Origin: Wyeomyia smithii
Lineage: Eukaryota > Arthropoda > Insecta > Diptera > Culicidae
Assembly (NCBI RefSeq): GCF_029784165.1
Contig: NC_073695.1
Coordinates: 88,295,902-88,359,901 of the forward strand
Direction of reading: 5' to 3'
Length of the DNA stretch: 64,000 nt
Below the pieces are notes generated by a model. The model was not told the DNA's origin. It saw nothing but the letters and a program-made list of their open reading frames with translations, and ran no database searches. Position 1 is the stretch's first letter; each line of letters opens with the position of its first letter. Made by a program: the position numbers and the translations under genes. This document shows, one piece after another, positions 19,281 through 30,856 of the stretch.

Positions 19281-22200
19281 ATGGTTAATTCATCGGCTGA
19301 GATTAAGAATTCTATCTCTATTTTACAGTCGAATTGTAAAAGTATCATCCCCAAAATTGATTCATTTAAAGTTTTGATTAATAAGCATAAATGCGATGCA
19401 TTTTCCCTCTCTGAAACTAGGCTCACTTTAAATGTAGATCTTAACTTCCATGATTTTAATATAATTCGCCTGGACCGAGACACCCCTTACGGAGGAGTAC
19501 TTCTAGGGATTAAGAAGTGCTATTCTTTCTATCGTATTAACCTCCCCTCGGTCCCAGGCGTCGAAGCTGTCGCATGTCAAATGACAGTACAAGGTAAAGA
19601 GCTTTGTATTGCCTCAATATATGTTCCTCCCAGAGCAACTGCTGAGGCTGGGCAACGGCTGCTCTTTGATTTAATAGAACTTCTTCCCTCACCACGTTTG
19701 ATTTTGGGAGATTTTAACTCTCACGGCGTGGCCTAGGGTTCCCCTTCTAATGATAACCGTTCCTCTTTGATCTATAACCGCTGCGACGACTTCGATATGA
19801 CAATATTAAACAACGGGGACATGACGCGTTCCGAAACCTCCAGCGCGCCCCAGTGCTTTAGATTTATCTTTAAGTTCAACATCGCTACGGTTGGATTGCA
19901 TATGGAAGGTAGTCCTTGATCCCCACGGTAGCGATCATTTACCTATTCAAATTTCAATTGATAATGGTTCAACTGGCACGCGATCAGTTGATATTCCGTA
20001 TGACCTCACACGGAATATCGATTGAAAATTATACGAGGAAATGATATCAGAAGCTGTCGAGTCGATTCAACAACACTCACCACTTGAAGAATACAACCTC
20101 CTCGCGGGCTTGATTCTCGACGCCGCGCTGCAAGCCCCAACAAAGAAATATCCCGGCGTAACGATCAAAAAACGGCCTCCCACTCCGTGGTGGGACAAAG
20201 AGGGCTCCGATGTCTACACGGAAAAATCCGATGCGTTAAAGGCCTTCTTTCGAATGAAACGTGAACCCGACGACTTTGAGCGGTATTTGGAGCTTGAGAC
20301 CAGGTTTAAAAGCCTAACCAGAGCAAAGAAACGCGGATATTGGCGTCGGTTCGTTAACGAAACGTCGAGGAAGACAACGATGAGCAGTCTTTGGAACACA
20401 GCCCGAAGAATGCGAAATGGTATAACGGTCAACGAAAGCGAGGAGTCTTCAAGTCGGTGGATATTTGATTTTGCCAGGAAAGTATGTCCGGACTCTGTTC
20501 CTGCGCAAAACTTTGTTCGCGATACGTCTCCGGGCCACGAGGCGATAGAATCACCTTTTACGATGGCAGAATTTTCAGTTGCCCTCCTGTCCTGTAACAA
20601 TAACGCACCTGGGTTGGATAAAATCAAATTCAACTTGTTGAAGAATCTACCCGGCAATGCCAAGAGGCGCTTGTTGAACTTGTTCAATAAGTTCCTGGAG
20701 CAAAACATTGTACCGCAGGATTGGAGGCAAGTGAAGGTGATCGCCATCCAAAAACCAGGTAAACCAGCTTCTGATCACAACTATTATAGACCGATCCTGT
20801 ATCCGGAAATTGATGGAAAAAATGATACTGCGTCGCTTAGACCACTGGGTCGAATCAAATAGTCTACTATCAGATACCCAGTTTGGCTTCCGCCGTGCCA
20901 AAGGGAAGAATGATTGTCTTGCGTTGCTTTCAACGGATATTCAGCTGGCGTATGCTCGCAAAGAACAAATGGCGTCTGCGTTCTTGGACATTAAGGGGCT
21001 TTTGATTCCGTTTCTATTGACATTCTTTCGGGCAAACTTCACCGACAAGGATTTTCACCAATTTTAAACAACTTTTTGCACAAATTTTTGTCCGAAAAGC
21101 ATATGCATTTTACGCATGGTGATTTGGCAACTTTTTGTATTAGCTACAGGGGACTTCCCCAGCGTTCATGCTTAAGCTCCCTCCTTTACAATTTTTATGT
21201 GAATGACATTGACGCATGTTTGGCAAATTTATGCACGATAAGACAACTTGCAGACAACAGCGTGGTCTCTGTTACAGGAGCCAAAGCTGCCGATTTGCAA
21301 GGACCGTTGCAAGATACCTTGGACAATTTGTTTGCTTGGGCCTTACAACTAGGTATCGAATTCTCTCCGGAGAAGACTGAGATAGTAGTTTTTTCTAGGA
21401 AGCGCGAGCCTGCTCAGCTCCACTTACAGTTAATGGGTGAAACGGTTTCTCAGGTTTTGGTATCTAAATATCTTGGTGTCTGGTTCGATTCAAAAGGCAC
21501 CTGGGGATGTCACGCTCGGTATTTGATGAAAAAATGTCAACAGAGAGTAAATTTTCTCCGGACAATTACTGGATCATGGTGGGGCGCCCACCCAGGAGAC
21601 CTTATAAGGCTTTACCAAACAACGATATTGTCGGTGCTTCAGTACGGATGTTTCTGCTTCCGCTCCGCTGCAAACACCCATTTAATCAAGCTGGAACGAT
21701 TGCAGTATCGTTGTTTGCGTATTGCCTTAGGTTGCATGCATTCGACCCATACGATGAGTTTGGAGTTTTGGCGGGCGTTCTCCCATTAAAAGACCGCTTT
21801 TGGGATCTGACTACTCGTATTCTCATCAAATGTGAGGTTTTGAACCCCTTGGTAATTGAAAATTTCGATAGACTAGTTGAACTTAATTCTCAAACCCGTT
21901 TCATGACTGTGTATTTCAACCACATGTCTCAAAGTATAAATCCTTCCTCATACACCTCCAATCGTGTCAACTTGTTAGACACTTCTGTTCCTACTGTGTT
22001 TTTCGATACATCCATGATGGAAGAAACTCGTGGAATCCCGGATCATTTACGCGTGCAGCAGATCCTCAAAATATTTTATAACAAATTTAAAAACATCATC
22101 TGCGACAATGCGTTTTATACTGATGGATCACTTCTCAACGGGTCCACTGGCTTCGGTATCTTCAACAATAATTTTACCGCCTCCTACAAGCTCGATAATC

Positions 22201-22960
22201 CTGCTTCTGTTTACGTCGCAGAATTGGCTGCAATTCAGTATACCTTAGGGATTATTAAAAAAATGCCCGCGGACCATTACTTCATCTTTACGGACAGTCT
22301 CAGTTCTATTGAGGCTCTCCGATCGATGAAGGATGTAAGGCACTCTCCGTATTTCCTGGGGAAAATACGGGGTTATCTGAGTGCTTTATCCAAAAAATCT
22401 TCTCAGATTACCTTAGTGTGGGTCTCTTCTCATTGTTCCATTCCGGGCAATGAGAAAGCGGACACTTTGGCTAAGGTGGGTGCAACAAACGGTGATATTT
22501 ACAACAGACCTATTGCCTACAATGAATTTTTAAAATTTTCACGTCAGAATACACTTGTCAACTGGCAGGCTTCGTGGGATAAGGGAGAACTGGGGAAGTG
22601 GCTACACAGCATCATCCCCAAGGTTTCCACCAAACTTTGGTTTCGGGGGTTGGATGTAGGACAAGATTTCATTCGCATGATGTTCCGGATTATGTCCAAC
22701 CACTACGGGTTAGACGCACATTTCCTGCGTATTGGGCTGGCGAGCAGTAATCATTGCGTTTGTGGATTGGGTACCAAGACATTGAACACGTGGTTTGGGT
22801 GTGTGCTGAATTCCGCGGCGCCAGATCTCTACTTTTGGATACCCTCAGGGCCCGAGGAATACAGCCCTATGTGCCAGTTCGTGATATCCTCGCTCAGCGA
22901 ATCTTGCCATACATTGTACATGTTTATAGCTACTTGAAGAGCATCAAGGTGCCAATTTAA
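19281..22960 (+). pseudogene. I-clade LINE ORF2, copy 2, disrupted
   Basis: Starts at ATGGTTAATTCA, homologous to the copy 1 ORF2 start. Endonuclease boxes are recognisable, but a TAG at 19,734-19,736 interrupts just after GDFNSHGVA. Further stops and frameshifts occur near 19,830, 20,020, 20,790, 20,990, 21,770 and 22,760. The RT catalytic box reads QLADNSV instead of QLADDSV, so the second aspartate is asparagine and RT is inactive. Part of the RT palm is missing near 20,790. The RNase H residues (YTDGS, AELAAI, TDSLSS, SSHCSIPGNEKAD) are still present. In this copy the RT-RNase H junction is in frame, unlike copy 1. Confidence 0.85.
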
Positions 22961-23163
22961 CAGCGAAACGAATCTCGGACGAAAAAAAACCATGTTAGTT
23001 TTAGTATTAGATTGAGTTTCAGCTCGTAGTCGGCAGCGAGGATAAAAAATTTGCCTTTAGCTTATAAGATATTTTAGACCATAAGGCAATAGACTTAATT
23101 GGCTCCGTAAAACATTAATTTGTATAGTGCCGTGTCAAATAAATGTTGTGGGAACAAAAAAAA
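22961..23163 (+). other. 3' UTR of I-clade copy 2
   Basis: Shares CAGCTCGTAGTCGGCAGCGA and GTGCCGTGTCAAATAAATG with the other two copies. The region between the stop and this block is about 150 bases shorter than in copy 1. Confidence 0.75.
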
Positions 23164-23464
23164 AATTGCTCAAAGTTTTAGCCAAATTTGAAAAAATCGT
23201 TTGTACACTTGAGATGGAATGACCCATCTTCTCTTCTATATCTATAAATTCAAATGTCTGTCTGTTCCCTATAGACTCCAAAACTACTGAACCGATTATC
23301 GTGAAAATTTGTGCATACGGGTTTTCGAGTACGGGGAGTGATCCTAAAATATTAGCTTTGCTCTATCGTGGAAACTTCCTTCCACATAACCGCACAAATT
23401 AAGACACAGATGCGTTTGAGTATAAGATGTATTTTTGTGACGTTACTTTGTCATGTTAGATATT

Positions 23465-24320
23465 TCTCTATCTCAGAGGCGTTGCGAGGATAAGCGAGGG
23501 GGGTGAATAATGTCATCCTTTGATGATTTTAAAAACGCTGGACCGATCAACGTTAAATTCAGCATGTAGAGTCTATAGTAGCTGATGTATTTCAACGACT
23601 TTGAATTATATATATGCCATTGGCGTGGCAAGGGGGGAGGTAAATTTTGGTATTTGTAAGCTCTAAAACACCTAACTTGCTCATCGTGCCAATTTCGATG
23701 GATGGATATGTTTCTATAACATTGATTTTTCTGTATCCCAGTGGCGTAGTAAGGGGGGGGGGGTATTAATTTCATTATTTGTTAATTAGTCGAATGCACA
23801 TCTTGAAAACTCATATACAGGCGGTTTCGAATATGAGACGTGGTTTTGTCATCTGAGACTTTGCTATATCTCAGTGGCGTAGTTGGGGGAAAGGTGGGTA
23901 GATGAATGTAGTCAACCTTTATTAATTTTCAAACAGCTTTACCGATTATTATTATACATGTTTCAAAGACTTTAAATTATGTCTATCTCATACAGGAAGG
24001 AAAAAAGTGGTGAGGAGGGAGTAGCAACTATCAATTTGTTCATTGTGAACTCGCCAAACATTAACACTTTTTAACACCAAATATGATCACTGTGTTATTC
24101 TGTACACGTGGGTTCTCAAATACGAGGTTTGTTTCCGTGATTTTAAATTTTCTGTATCTCAGTGGTGTAGATAAAGAGAGGGGGAAATTACAACAAGCGT
24201 CATTATTTTTGAATCGTCTAATAGTTGATCATGAAAATTTGTATTTTCGTGTTTCTAACATATTATCAGTGTCACTTCATTCCACTAGCGTGTGCAAGGG
24301 GGAGGGAGAAGGGGTTTAAT
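23465..24320. repeat. Degenerate tandem array with GTGGCGTAG/G-run motif
   Basis: Seven or so units of 115-175 bp each contain a CTCAGTGGCGTAG-like block followed by a G-rich run (near 23,475, 23,617, 23,740, 23,872, 23,990, 24,160 and 24,283). Longest G run: 12 near 23,754. Between the G runs are AT-rich spacers with recurring AATTT and GATTTT blocks. No coding potential. Confidence 0.6.
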
Positions 24321-24452
24321 TTATTGTGTTGCAAAGTAGAGATCATTAATTTTTATCATCATTTTATTTAATTGCAAGGTGTTTTAAATCTAAAGGGTGT
24401 TTTCATGATGTTGGTTTCCAACGGATTTTCTTTAACCAGAACAGTGGCGAGA

Positions 24453-25550
24453 CTGGAACCAAATTTAGACGCCATTTTGAAATCCAAGATGGTGACTTCC
24501 GGTTTCAGAAAATTATCAAATACTGCCTATAAATGTTTGTTATGGAACCAGAATATTACCCATACACCGAAAATCGGCTGCAGACACCATTTTGAAATCC
24601 AAAATGACGATTTCCAGTTTACAGGAAACAGCCTGAAATGACCGGATACCACCCAACATGGGTATTTTTCGAAACAAGATAATTCCTAGATACCTGGAAT
24701 CAACTCTAGATACTATTTTGAAATCAAAGATGGCGACTTCCGGTTTCCGAAAATGGCCAAATATAGGCATTTCTGTAATCGAAATGATGCACATAGCTCA
24801 AAAAGCGTCCCAGACGCCATTTTTAAATTTGAAGTGGCAACTTCCGGTTGTTGAAAAACAGCTCAAAATAGTGAATCCATAACCGAGATGATGTCCAGAG
24901 ACCGGAAGTCATATGCATACACTATTTAGAGATACAACATGGCGTCTAACGGTTACTGAAAATGATGAAATACCACACAGTATGGCTATTTTTGGAATCA
25001 AAATAATAACCAGAGGCCAAACATCGACTCCACAGATGATTTTGAAATCCACGATGAATATCTCCGGATTTCGTAAAACAACCTAATATGAGTTTTTTTT
25101 CTGGAATCGAAATTATGCCAAGAGACCAGAAATCAACTAAAGACGCTCTTTTGAAATCTTAGATGTTGGATGCAGGTTTCCAGAAATCCACCAAAAATGA
25201 GTTCGGAATGTAATCGGAAAGATGCATACATACCAGAAATCGACCCCTGACGACAATTTTTAATCCGAAGTGGCAACTAAAAATCTCGAATTGCAACGTT
25301 GAATTGCTGGAAACAGCCAAACATAATCCGAAAATCGCTTTAATACCCATAGATCGGAAATCAAATCCAGGCGCTTTTTTTAAATCCAAAATGGCGGTAT
25401 TCGATTTTCGAAAATGACCGGATACTTGGGTGCTATTTTTTGGTTGTTTGGAAAGCAAACCAAAACGATACCCAGAGGTTGAATATCGACTCTAGACGCC
25501 AAATCCAAGATGGCGATTTCCGGTTTCAGGACAACAGCCAGAAATTATTT
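24453..25550. repeat. Tandem array of about ten 110-bp units (CCGGAAGT/AAGATGGCG)
   Basis: Units begin near 24,465, 24,585, 24,705, 24,812, 24,918, 25,030, 25,140, 25,245, 25,368 and 25,492. The best-preserved blocks are GACGCCATTTTGAAATCC, CAAGATGGCGACTTCCGGTT and a trailing GAATCGAAATGATGCCCAGA-like segment. The reverse complement of ACTTCCGG is the ETS core CCGGAAGT, and AAGATGGCG is a YY1-like core. The repeat also occurs, degenerate, at 6640-6885. Confidence 0.75.
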
Positions 25551-26529
25551 GCGAAAGTTATTGACATAAACATATTGATTTAAACGTCGGTTCCAGGCCT
25601 CTAAGATCTCGAGACTTCCTTCGACTTGCGTTTCATCGAACCGACTATGGGAAACATGAACCAGTTCAAGCGATGTGTTGTATTTTCAATAGTGTATATC
25701 ATTTGTTTTACTTTTCTTCAACTCTAGAGCATTTCAAAAACCGAATCCTACGAAGTGATATGTTAGATTAATCGTAAAAAATGTGTTATAGTGTTATTAC
25801 TTTTTATAATTTTTGACTGATTTTTGTATGTGATCTGTAATTGTAAACTCTATGAACCTCATTTAAAAATGGGTTTTTATGTCGATTTGAAAATGGTTAT
25901 GATGTTATCAGCTCAAGTCGGCTTTTCCCATTGCACACTTCATTTAGACTTTGTCAGTTGAAATTAAATAAATAAATAAATAAATAAATAAAAGAATAAA
26001 TAAACATATTGATATAAGATAATCCATCGTAATCTTATCGACTATCATTCAAATAATTATTGAAAAGGAGAAGTTTACTTCGAATCTATCCCATGCGATC
26101 GTTCTCATATGCAATAATGCAAGCCATGTAACAAACAACCTTATGTAGTTCTAAGTCAAATTTGCGGTCGTGGCTTTGCAAATAACATTACGAGGTAATA
26201 CCTCATTTAAATTAAACCAAATGACTCTTACGGATACTATTGATTTGGCTGATTCTGGAATATAGGCCCCAACATTTTTATTACTGGGCCTTCTAAAGTT
26301 TATTTTACAATGATAGAAATAGTTTTTTACCACCCAACATAAACAGGTGTAGGTAGTTATCAGAATTAATGGATACCTTTTTAATTTATAAAACAAAAAC
26401 ACTTCTTAAATTATCTTGAATCGAAAAAATCTATTACTATTTGTTTACATTTGGCACCTTAGTCCTTTTTAACGTGTTGTTTAATTAAAGAATAAGACGA
26501 TGCTGATTCTATCCTTGGCCAAACAAATA
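25551..26529. other. AT-rich interior of the Helitron candidate, no gene
   Basis: No convincing protein. 25,800-26,005 ends in (TAAA)n and may be the 3' tail of another retroelement. 26,162-26,183 (TTTGCGGTCGTGGCTTTGCA) recurs near 47,505. A minus-strand 83-codon frame at 26,151-26,402 has no recognisable motif. Confidence 0.4.
25964..26005. repeat. (TAAA)n microsatellite
   Basis: About ten TAAA/AATA repeats with one interruption (AGAATAAA). The position after sequence without coding potential fits a LINE 3' tail or a simple repeat. Confidence 0.8.
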
Positions 26530-26723
26530 CACTGGGGTCGTTTTTTACGCGGGTTGTTTTTATGCGTTTTTTTTTTGAACGTGATATTTTTACAATAACG
26601 CGGATTATTTCTACTCGATTCGGAAGATTGTTTGTACGCGGTATCAGATAAGTTTAGTATGAATATATATAATCTAATCTATTAAATGCGGTACAACCAA
26701 CCGCATAAAAAGCGACCCCAGTG
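26530..26723. mobile_element. 194-bp pogo/Tc1-mariner-like MITE
   Basis: The 26-bp ends are inverted repeats starting CACTGGGGTCG (right end read on the minus strand), with two mismatches and one indel. They are flanked directly by TA on both sides (26,528-26,529 and 26,724-26,725), the TSD of the Tc1/mariner/pogo superfamily. The inside is AT-rich and non-coding, so a transposase would have to act in trans. Confidence 0.8.
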
Positions 26724-26970
26724 TATGCCATAATTCCCAAAAAAAACTACAACTAATTCTATTACAAATGAAAACACATAATGGTTTCTACCTCTTAATG
26801 GTTTGGTTTTCAATGTTCTCTTTATGGGCATGTGAAGAAATATAAATTTAAACGCGTGTTTTCACTGTATGGTTATGTTATTATATGTTTGAAATTATGG
26901 CACATTTGAGAGATATATAACTGTCCTCATAGGCTAAAAGGCGCAGCAACACGGGCCGGGTATCAGCTAG

Positions 26971-27239
26971 TATCTAAATAACGATAAAAGATAAGGAAAG
27001 CCTATGAAGCGATTAGTTTTATCAAACTTTTACTGAACTATACTGAACAATAAGATTTTAAACACGAAGAGGGATTTAAAAATAAACAGCCATCTCAGAT
27101 TTTGTTCGAAACATGTTTTTTGAATAAGTTAGTTGCCCAAAGCTCTTGTGAACATTTCAAAACAATTGCTCTTGAAGAAAAATATTTAGTTAAAAGAGTA
27201 AATTAGTAACAATACGATACTAGTACTGGTAAGCATTTT
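26971..27239. other. Short AT-rich stretch, nothing recognised
   Basis: Lies between the Helitron-like 3' end and the L1-type LINE. No frames or repeats identified. Confidence 0.4.
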
Positions 27240-30200
27240 GTTATTTTAGTTATATTTGTTGATCAAAACACGAGAAAATTATAAATATATTGAAATATCC
27301 TATTCAAGCTTGGAAGAGAGCTCGATGCTGATGGGAAGAATTTGGAACCGAAGGAAATATGAAAGGTTCAAGAAAAGAAGCGCGCAAGAAACCGAAAGGT
27401 GGATCCCGAAAGAGGCGAAGAATCCTTGTCGGAGTCGGACTTGTCGGCGACAGAGGTAAGAAAAAGTGCTAGGCTCACAGCTGTGCCAAGCTCTCATAAG
27501 TTTTTGCGACCGCAAGCGACAATTACTCAAGAACGCTCGCGCTCAAGGTTGAGTAAGACAGGAGGAAAAGAACGTAAGAGAAGCGAATAACTTAGAACAA
27601 GTTAAGTGGCTCAATCGTAAGGTGAATGTAAATCATGAATTTTTATATTAGAATCGGTTCGAATTATTTGAATAGTTCCAAGTCAGATTTGAACAAGGGT
27701 TTATTTAAAGATTTCATACATAACAATGGTCTTGATATTGTATTTGCTCAGGAGGTTTGTTACGAAAACTCTAATTTCATTCTAACACACAATGTCTGTG
27801 TGAATTATGATAAGGGTAGTTCAGGAACGGCAATTCTATTCAGAAAGAATTTTAATGCTCAGTATCCAATTTTCGACCCAAATGGCAGAATATCCTCCAT
27901 TATCATTAACGATATAAATTTGATTAACGTTCATGCGCATTCCGGCAGTAATCGAAAAAAAGAGCGGAAGGAACGTTTTACGAATAACATCACTGTTCAT
28001 TTGAATAAGCCTAATTCAAAATTTACCGTCCTCGGCGGTGACTTCAACTCGGTTACCGATCGTTTTGATTCGATTGGAGATTGTAATAATTATTGTCCAG
28101 AACTAAAGAAAATAGTTGAGTCCTTGAAACTACGAAATGTGGCTCTCGTGTCCCACAATAAGGAAGCAATTTCACTCGTTGCGGGTCTTCGTCACGCATC
28201 GATCGATTTTATGTGTCTGATGATCTCCATCAAAATATTTTGGATTTCAGGTGCGTGCCAGTTATTTTTTCCGATCATAAAGCTTTGGTCATGAAACTAA
28301 GCGTACTAAAAGATCAACTGGTTTTCCAAGGTCGTGGGTATTGGAAAATTAATCCAACGCTTTTGAGAATGGATGATGTTACTCGCAGGTTCAAAGAACA
28401 ATACGATTTGGCCAAAAATCGCTATATTTTACCTCAGATATCAGTAGCTGGTGGAATTCTGTCTTCAAAATTAAACCACGAAGTTTTTACAAAAATGAAA
28501 GCTGGTTATTGAACAAGCGAAACTATGATAGGAAAAACCATCTATACGAGGAGCTCAACATTCTGTTCCAAAGGCAAGGGTTTGGGGAGAATGTGTCAAA
28601 TGAAATTATCTTGGTGAAGTCCAAACTTTATGAAATTGAGATGGACAGACTGAGAAATTACGGTTGTAAAATAAAATGTGACTTAATTTTAGAAGGAGAA
28701 CTTTTGAACATATATCAAATTTCAGGTCAGTTGAAAAGATGTGCAAAATCATCGTGTTTGAAGTTAAACGATGGTACTATTGTTACCTCTGATGTCCAGA
28801 AATTGAAGCAGATTGTTTACGATTACTGCACTGAACGTTTTCATTCACTGAATGTTGATGCAAAAGAAAATTATGATGATTCGCTATCCTTTGTCTCTAA
28901 ATCGCTAACTAGAGAGCAACAAATAATGTTGGCTAAGCCAATTACTAAAAATGAATTTTTGACGACGTTACAGTCTTGCACCCGGAAGAAGTCGCCTGGG
29001 CCGGATGGACTTACATACGAGTTTTAGGTTACAAATTTCGAGGCAGTTAAGATCGAGATGGTTGAGATCTTCAACAGCTATTTATGAGGAAGAATTGCTC
29101 CCCCAAAGGAGTTTTCTTCTGGAATTATTACTTTGGTTCCCAAGAGTGGCGACGCAACTGTTTTGGATAGATATCGTCCAATAAGTCTATTAAAAGTAGA
29201 TTATAAGCTATTTACAAAAATAGTTACAAATAGGTTAAAACTGACCCTATCCGATTTACTTGGCCCTGGACAAACCGCATGTTTGCCTAATAACTCTTGC
29301 ATAATCAACCTTTCGGACATTAGAAAGCTGATCTCGAAAAGTATGGAATCAAAGAAATTTGAAGGTATATTAGTGAGCTTAGATCTAGAAAAATCATTTG
29401 ATAATGTAAAGCATGCATATCTATGGAAAGTCTTGGAAAAGTTCAACTTTCCGGCAAGTTTGATTGACTGTCTGAAAAATCTCTATAAGTGCGCCACGTC
29501 TAAAGTTTTGTTCAATGGTTTTCTAACCCCTGAGATTAAGATTCAAAAATCTGTAAAACAAGGCTGTCCGCTCAGCATGGCCTCGTTCGTGCTTTATATT
29601 GAACCTATCATTCGTAATCTCTATGCTAACTTGCGTGGAGTGCTAATTGAGGACAATTTCATCACAGTTGTCGCATATGCTGATGACATACATATTTTCA
29701 TCAGATCTGAAGACGAGTTCGACAAGATGATATTCATTCTTAACACATTTTCGGAGCATACAAACACTGAAAATACTTGAAATTTTTTCTGTAAAACCTG
29801 GAGCAGTAGTATAGAGATGAATTATAGAACAGTTATCAATAATATGACTTTTGCACTAGACTATCATCGTTTTAGGAATTTGTGCATAATTGAAAGATGT
29901 ATCCTGGTCAACACATACGTACTCTCAAAATTGTGGTACCTAGCACAGATATTCCCGCAAACTAATGCGAAAATAGCCAAAATCCGGTCAGTGATAGGAC
30001 AGTTTGCATGGAAAGGATCGATTTTCAAAACTGAACGAATCCAACTGTATTTGGACTATGAAAGAGGAGGCACGCGACTAGTGGAGATAGAGGCTAAGTG
30101 CAAAGCCTTGTTTATAAAAAAAAATATTTTATCTAGACAAGATGCACAAGGAAATAGTCAAGAAGAAAGTTTCTTGTTGAATTATAAACATCCGGGAGCA

Positions 30201-30855
30201 CTAGGAAGAAACGCAAAGGAATGGATAGCTTGCGCAAAGAATATCAAAGAGACGAACTCCGTTACTTCAGTTAAGCTGATGTACAGCCGCTTCTTAGAGA
30301 ATGGATCCATAACACCGAAAATACAGGATACTCAACCAAACGTAGAGTGGGACACTTTGTGGATGAATATATCCTACAATTTTCTCGACATTCGAGACCG
30401 GTCGTCATTGTTCATGCTGATCAATGATCTCATACCTAACCGAATGAAACTCCAGGCATATAATATCGGAAGAGTTGAAGTCATATCTTGTGTTGTGTGC
30501 GGAGAGGTGGACTCAAATGAACACAGAATTAAAACGTGTACACAGTCGAAACAAATATGGACTTGGTGTTCAGATATTTAAAAAAAACAGTTTGAATTGT
30601 TATTCCAAGATATGGAGGATATTCTACTGTGGCGTATTAGTACGCGAAATGAAATGCATAAAGCAGCTCTTTGGCTAGTTATATCTTGCATTGGTTTTAA
30701 TGTAACACATTTCCCAAACAGTAGTTTATATGTTTTTAAAAAAATGATTAGAGAAAGGCGGTGGAATGATAGGATAGTTTTTCAAAAAACATTCGGAAAA
30801 TATTCATGTATCTGTTAGCAATTAGAATGTAGTAAATAAATTAAATTTAAAAAAA
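27240..30855 (+). mobile_element. L1/Tx1-group LINE, decayed
   Basis: ORF2-type protein sequence runs from 27,635 to about 30,820 and is followed by an AT-rich tail with AAATAAATTAAATTT and an A run near 30,848-30,856. The region just upstream (27,256-27,590) has basic-rich frames that may be the end of ORF1. L1-group membership rests on RT boxes and the GRGYWKINP motif after the endonuclease. I found no target-site duplication and the 5' end is approximate. Confidence 0.7.
27635..30818 (+). pseudogene. L1-type ORF2 (endonuclease-RT), multiply frameshifted
   Basis: ATG at 27,635. The endonuclease shows VFAQEV, LGGDFNSV and FSDHKAL with GRGYWKINPTLL. The frame changes near 28,250 and again near 28,505. 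RT boxes follow: KKSPGPDGLTYEF (stop at 29,025), RYRPISLLKVDYKLF, ILVSLDLEKSFDNV, VKQGCPLSMASFVL and AYADDIHIF. After a further stop near 29,780 a C-terminal region (29,817-30,581) contains CVVCGEVDSNEHRIKTC, a C-x2-C-x8-H-x4-C motif as in L1-type proteins. The catalytic YADD is intact, but at least two frameshifts and two or three stops make the copy dead. Confidence 0.78.
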
Positions 30856-30856
30856 A

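Larger units (their letters stand above)
16744..23163 (+). mobile_element. I-clade LINE, copy 2: full length, dead, with nested insertion
   Basis: This second copy of the family starts only 216 bp after the first copy's TSD, in the same orientation. It begins CATTCCGAG after AATTGCTTAAAGT (16,731-16,743). It ends in a short A run before AATTGCTCAAAGT (23,164-23,176), a 13-bp TSD with one mismatch. It retains the 5' UTR, ORF1, ORF2 and 3' UTR but carries many stops, frameshifts and active-site substitutions. An unrelated LOA-like fragment sits at 18,544-19,280. The separate TSDs show that the two I-clade copies are independent insertions, not a tandem duplication. Confidence 0.88.
23236..26970 (+). 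mobile_element. Candidate non-autonomous Helitron
   Basis: The left end resembles insect Helitron starts: TCTATAAATTCAAATG with TCTGTCTGTT, beginning TC after an A at 23,240/23,241 (or at 23,236). The right end GCGCAGCAACACGGGCCGGG, then TATCAGCTAG followed by T, matches the common insect Helitron 3' end, with CTAG at 26,967-26,970 before T. No Rep/helicase gene lies between, so the element would be non-autonomous. It carries two tandem arrays, a (TAAA)n tract and a pogo-like MITE. The two ends could belong to different copies; the pairing is inference. Confidence 0.5.

Noticed and set aside
24453..25550. Regular array considered as a CRISPR array
   Set aside because: Units are about 110 bp and degenerate throughout with no constant repeat/unique spacer pattern, and the DNA is eukaryotic.
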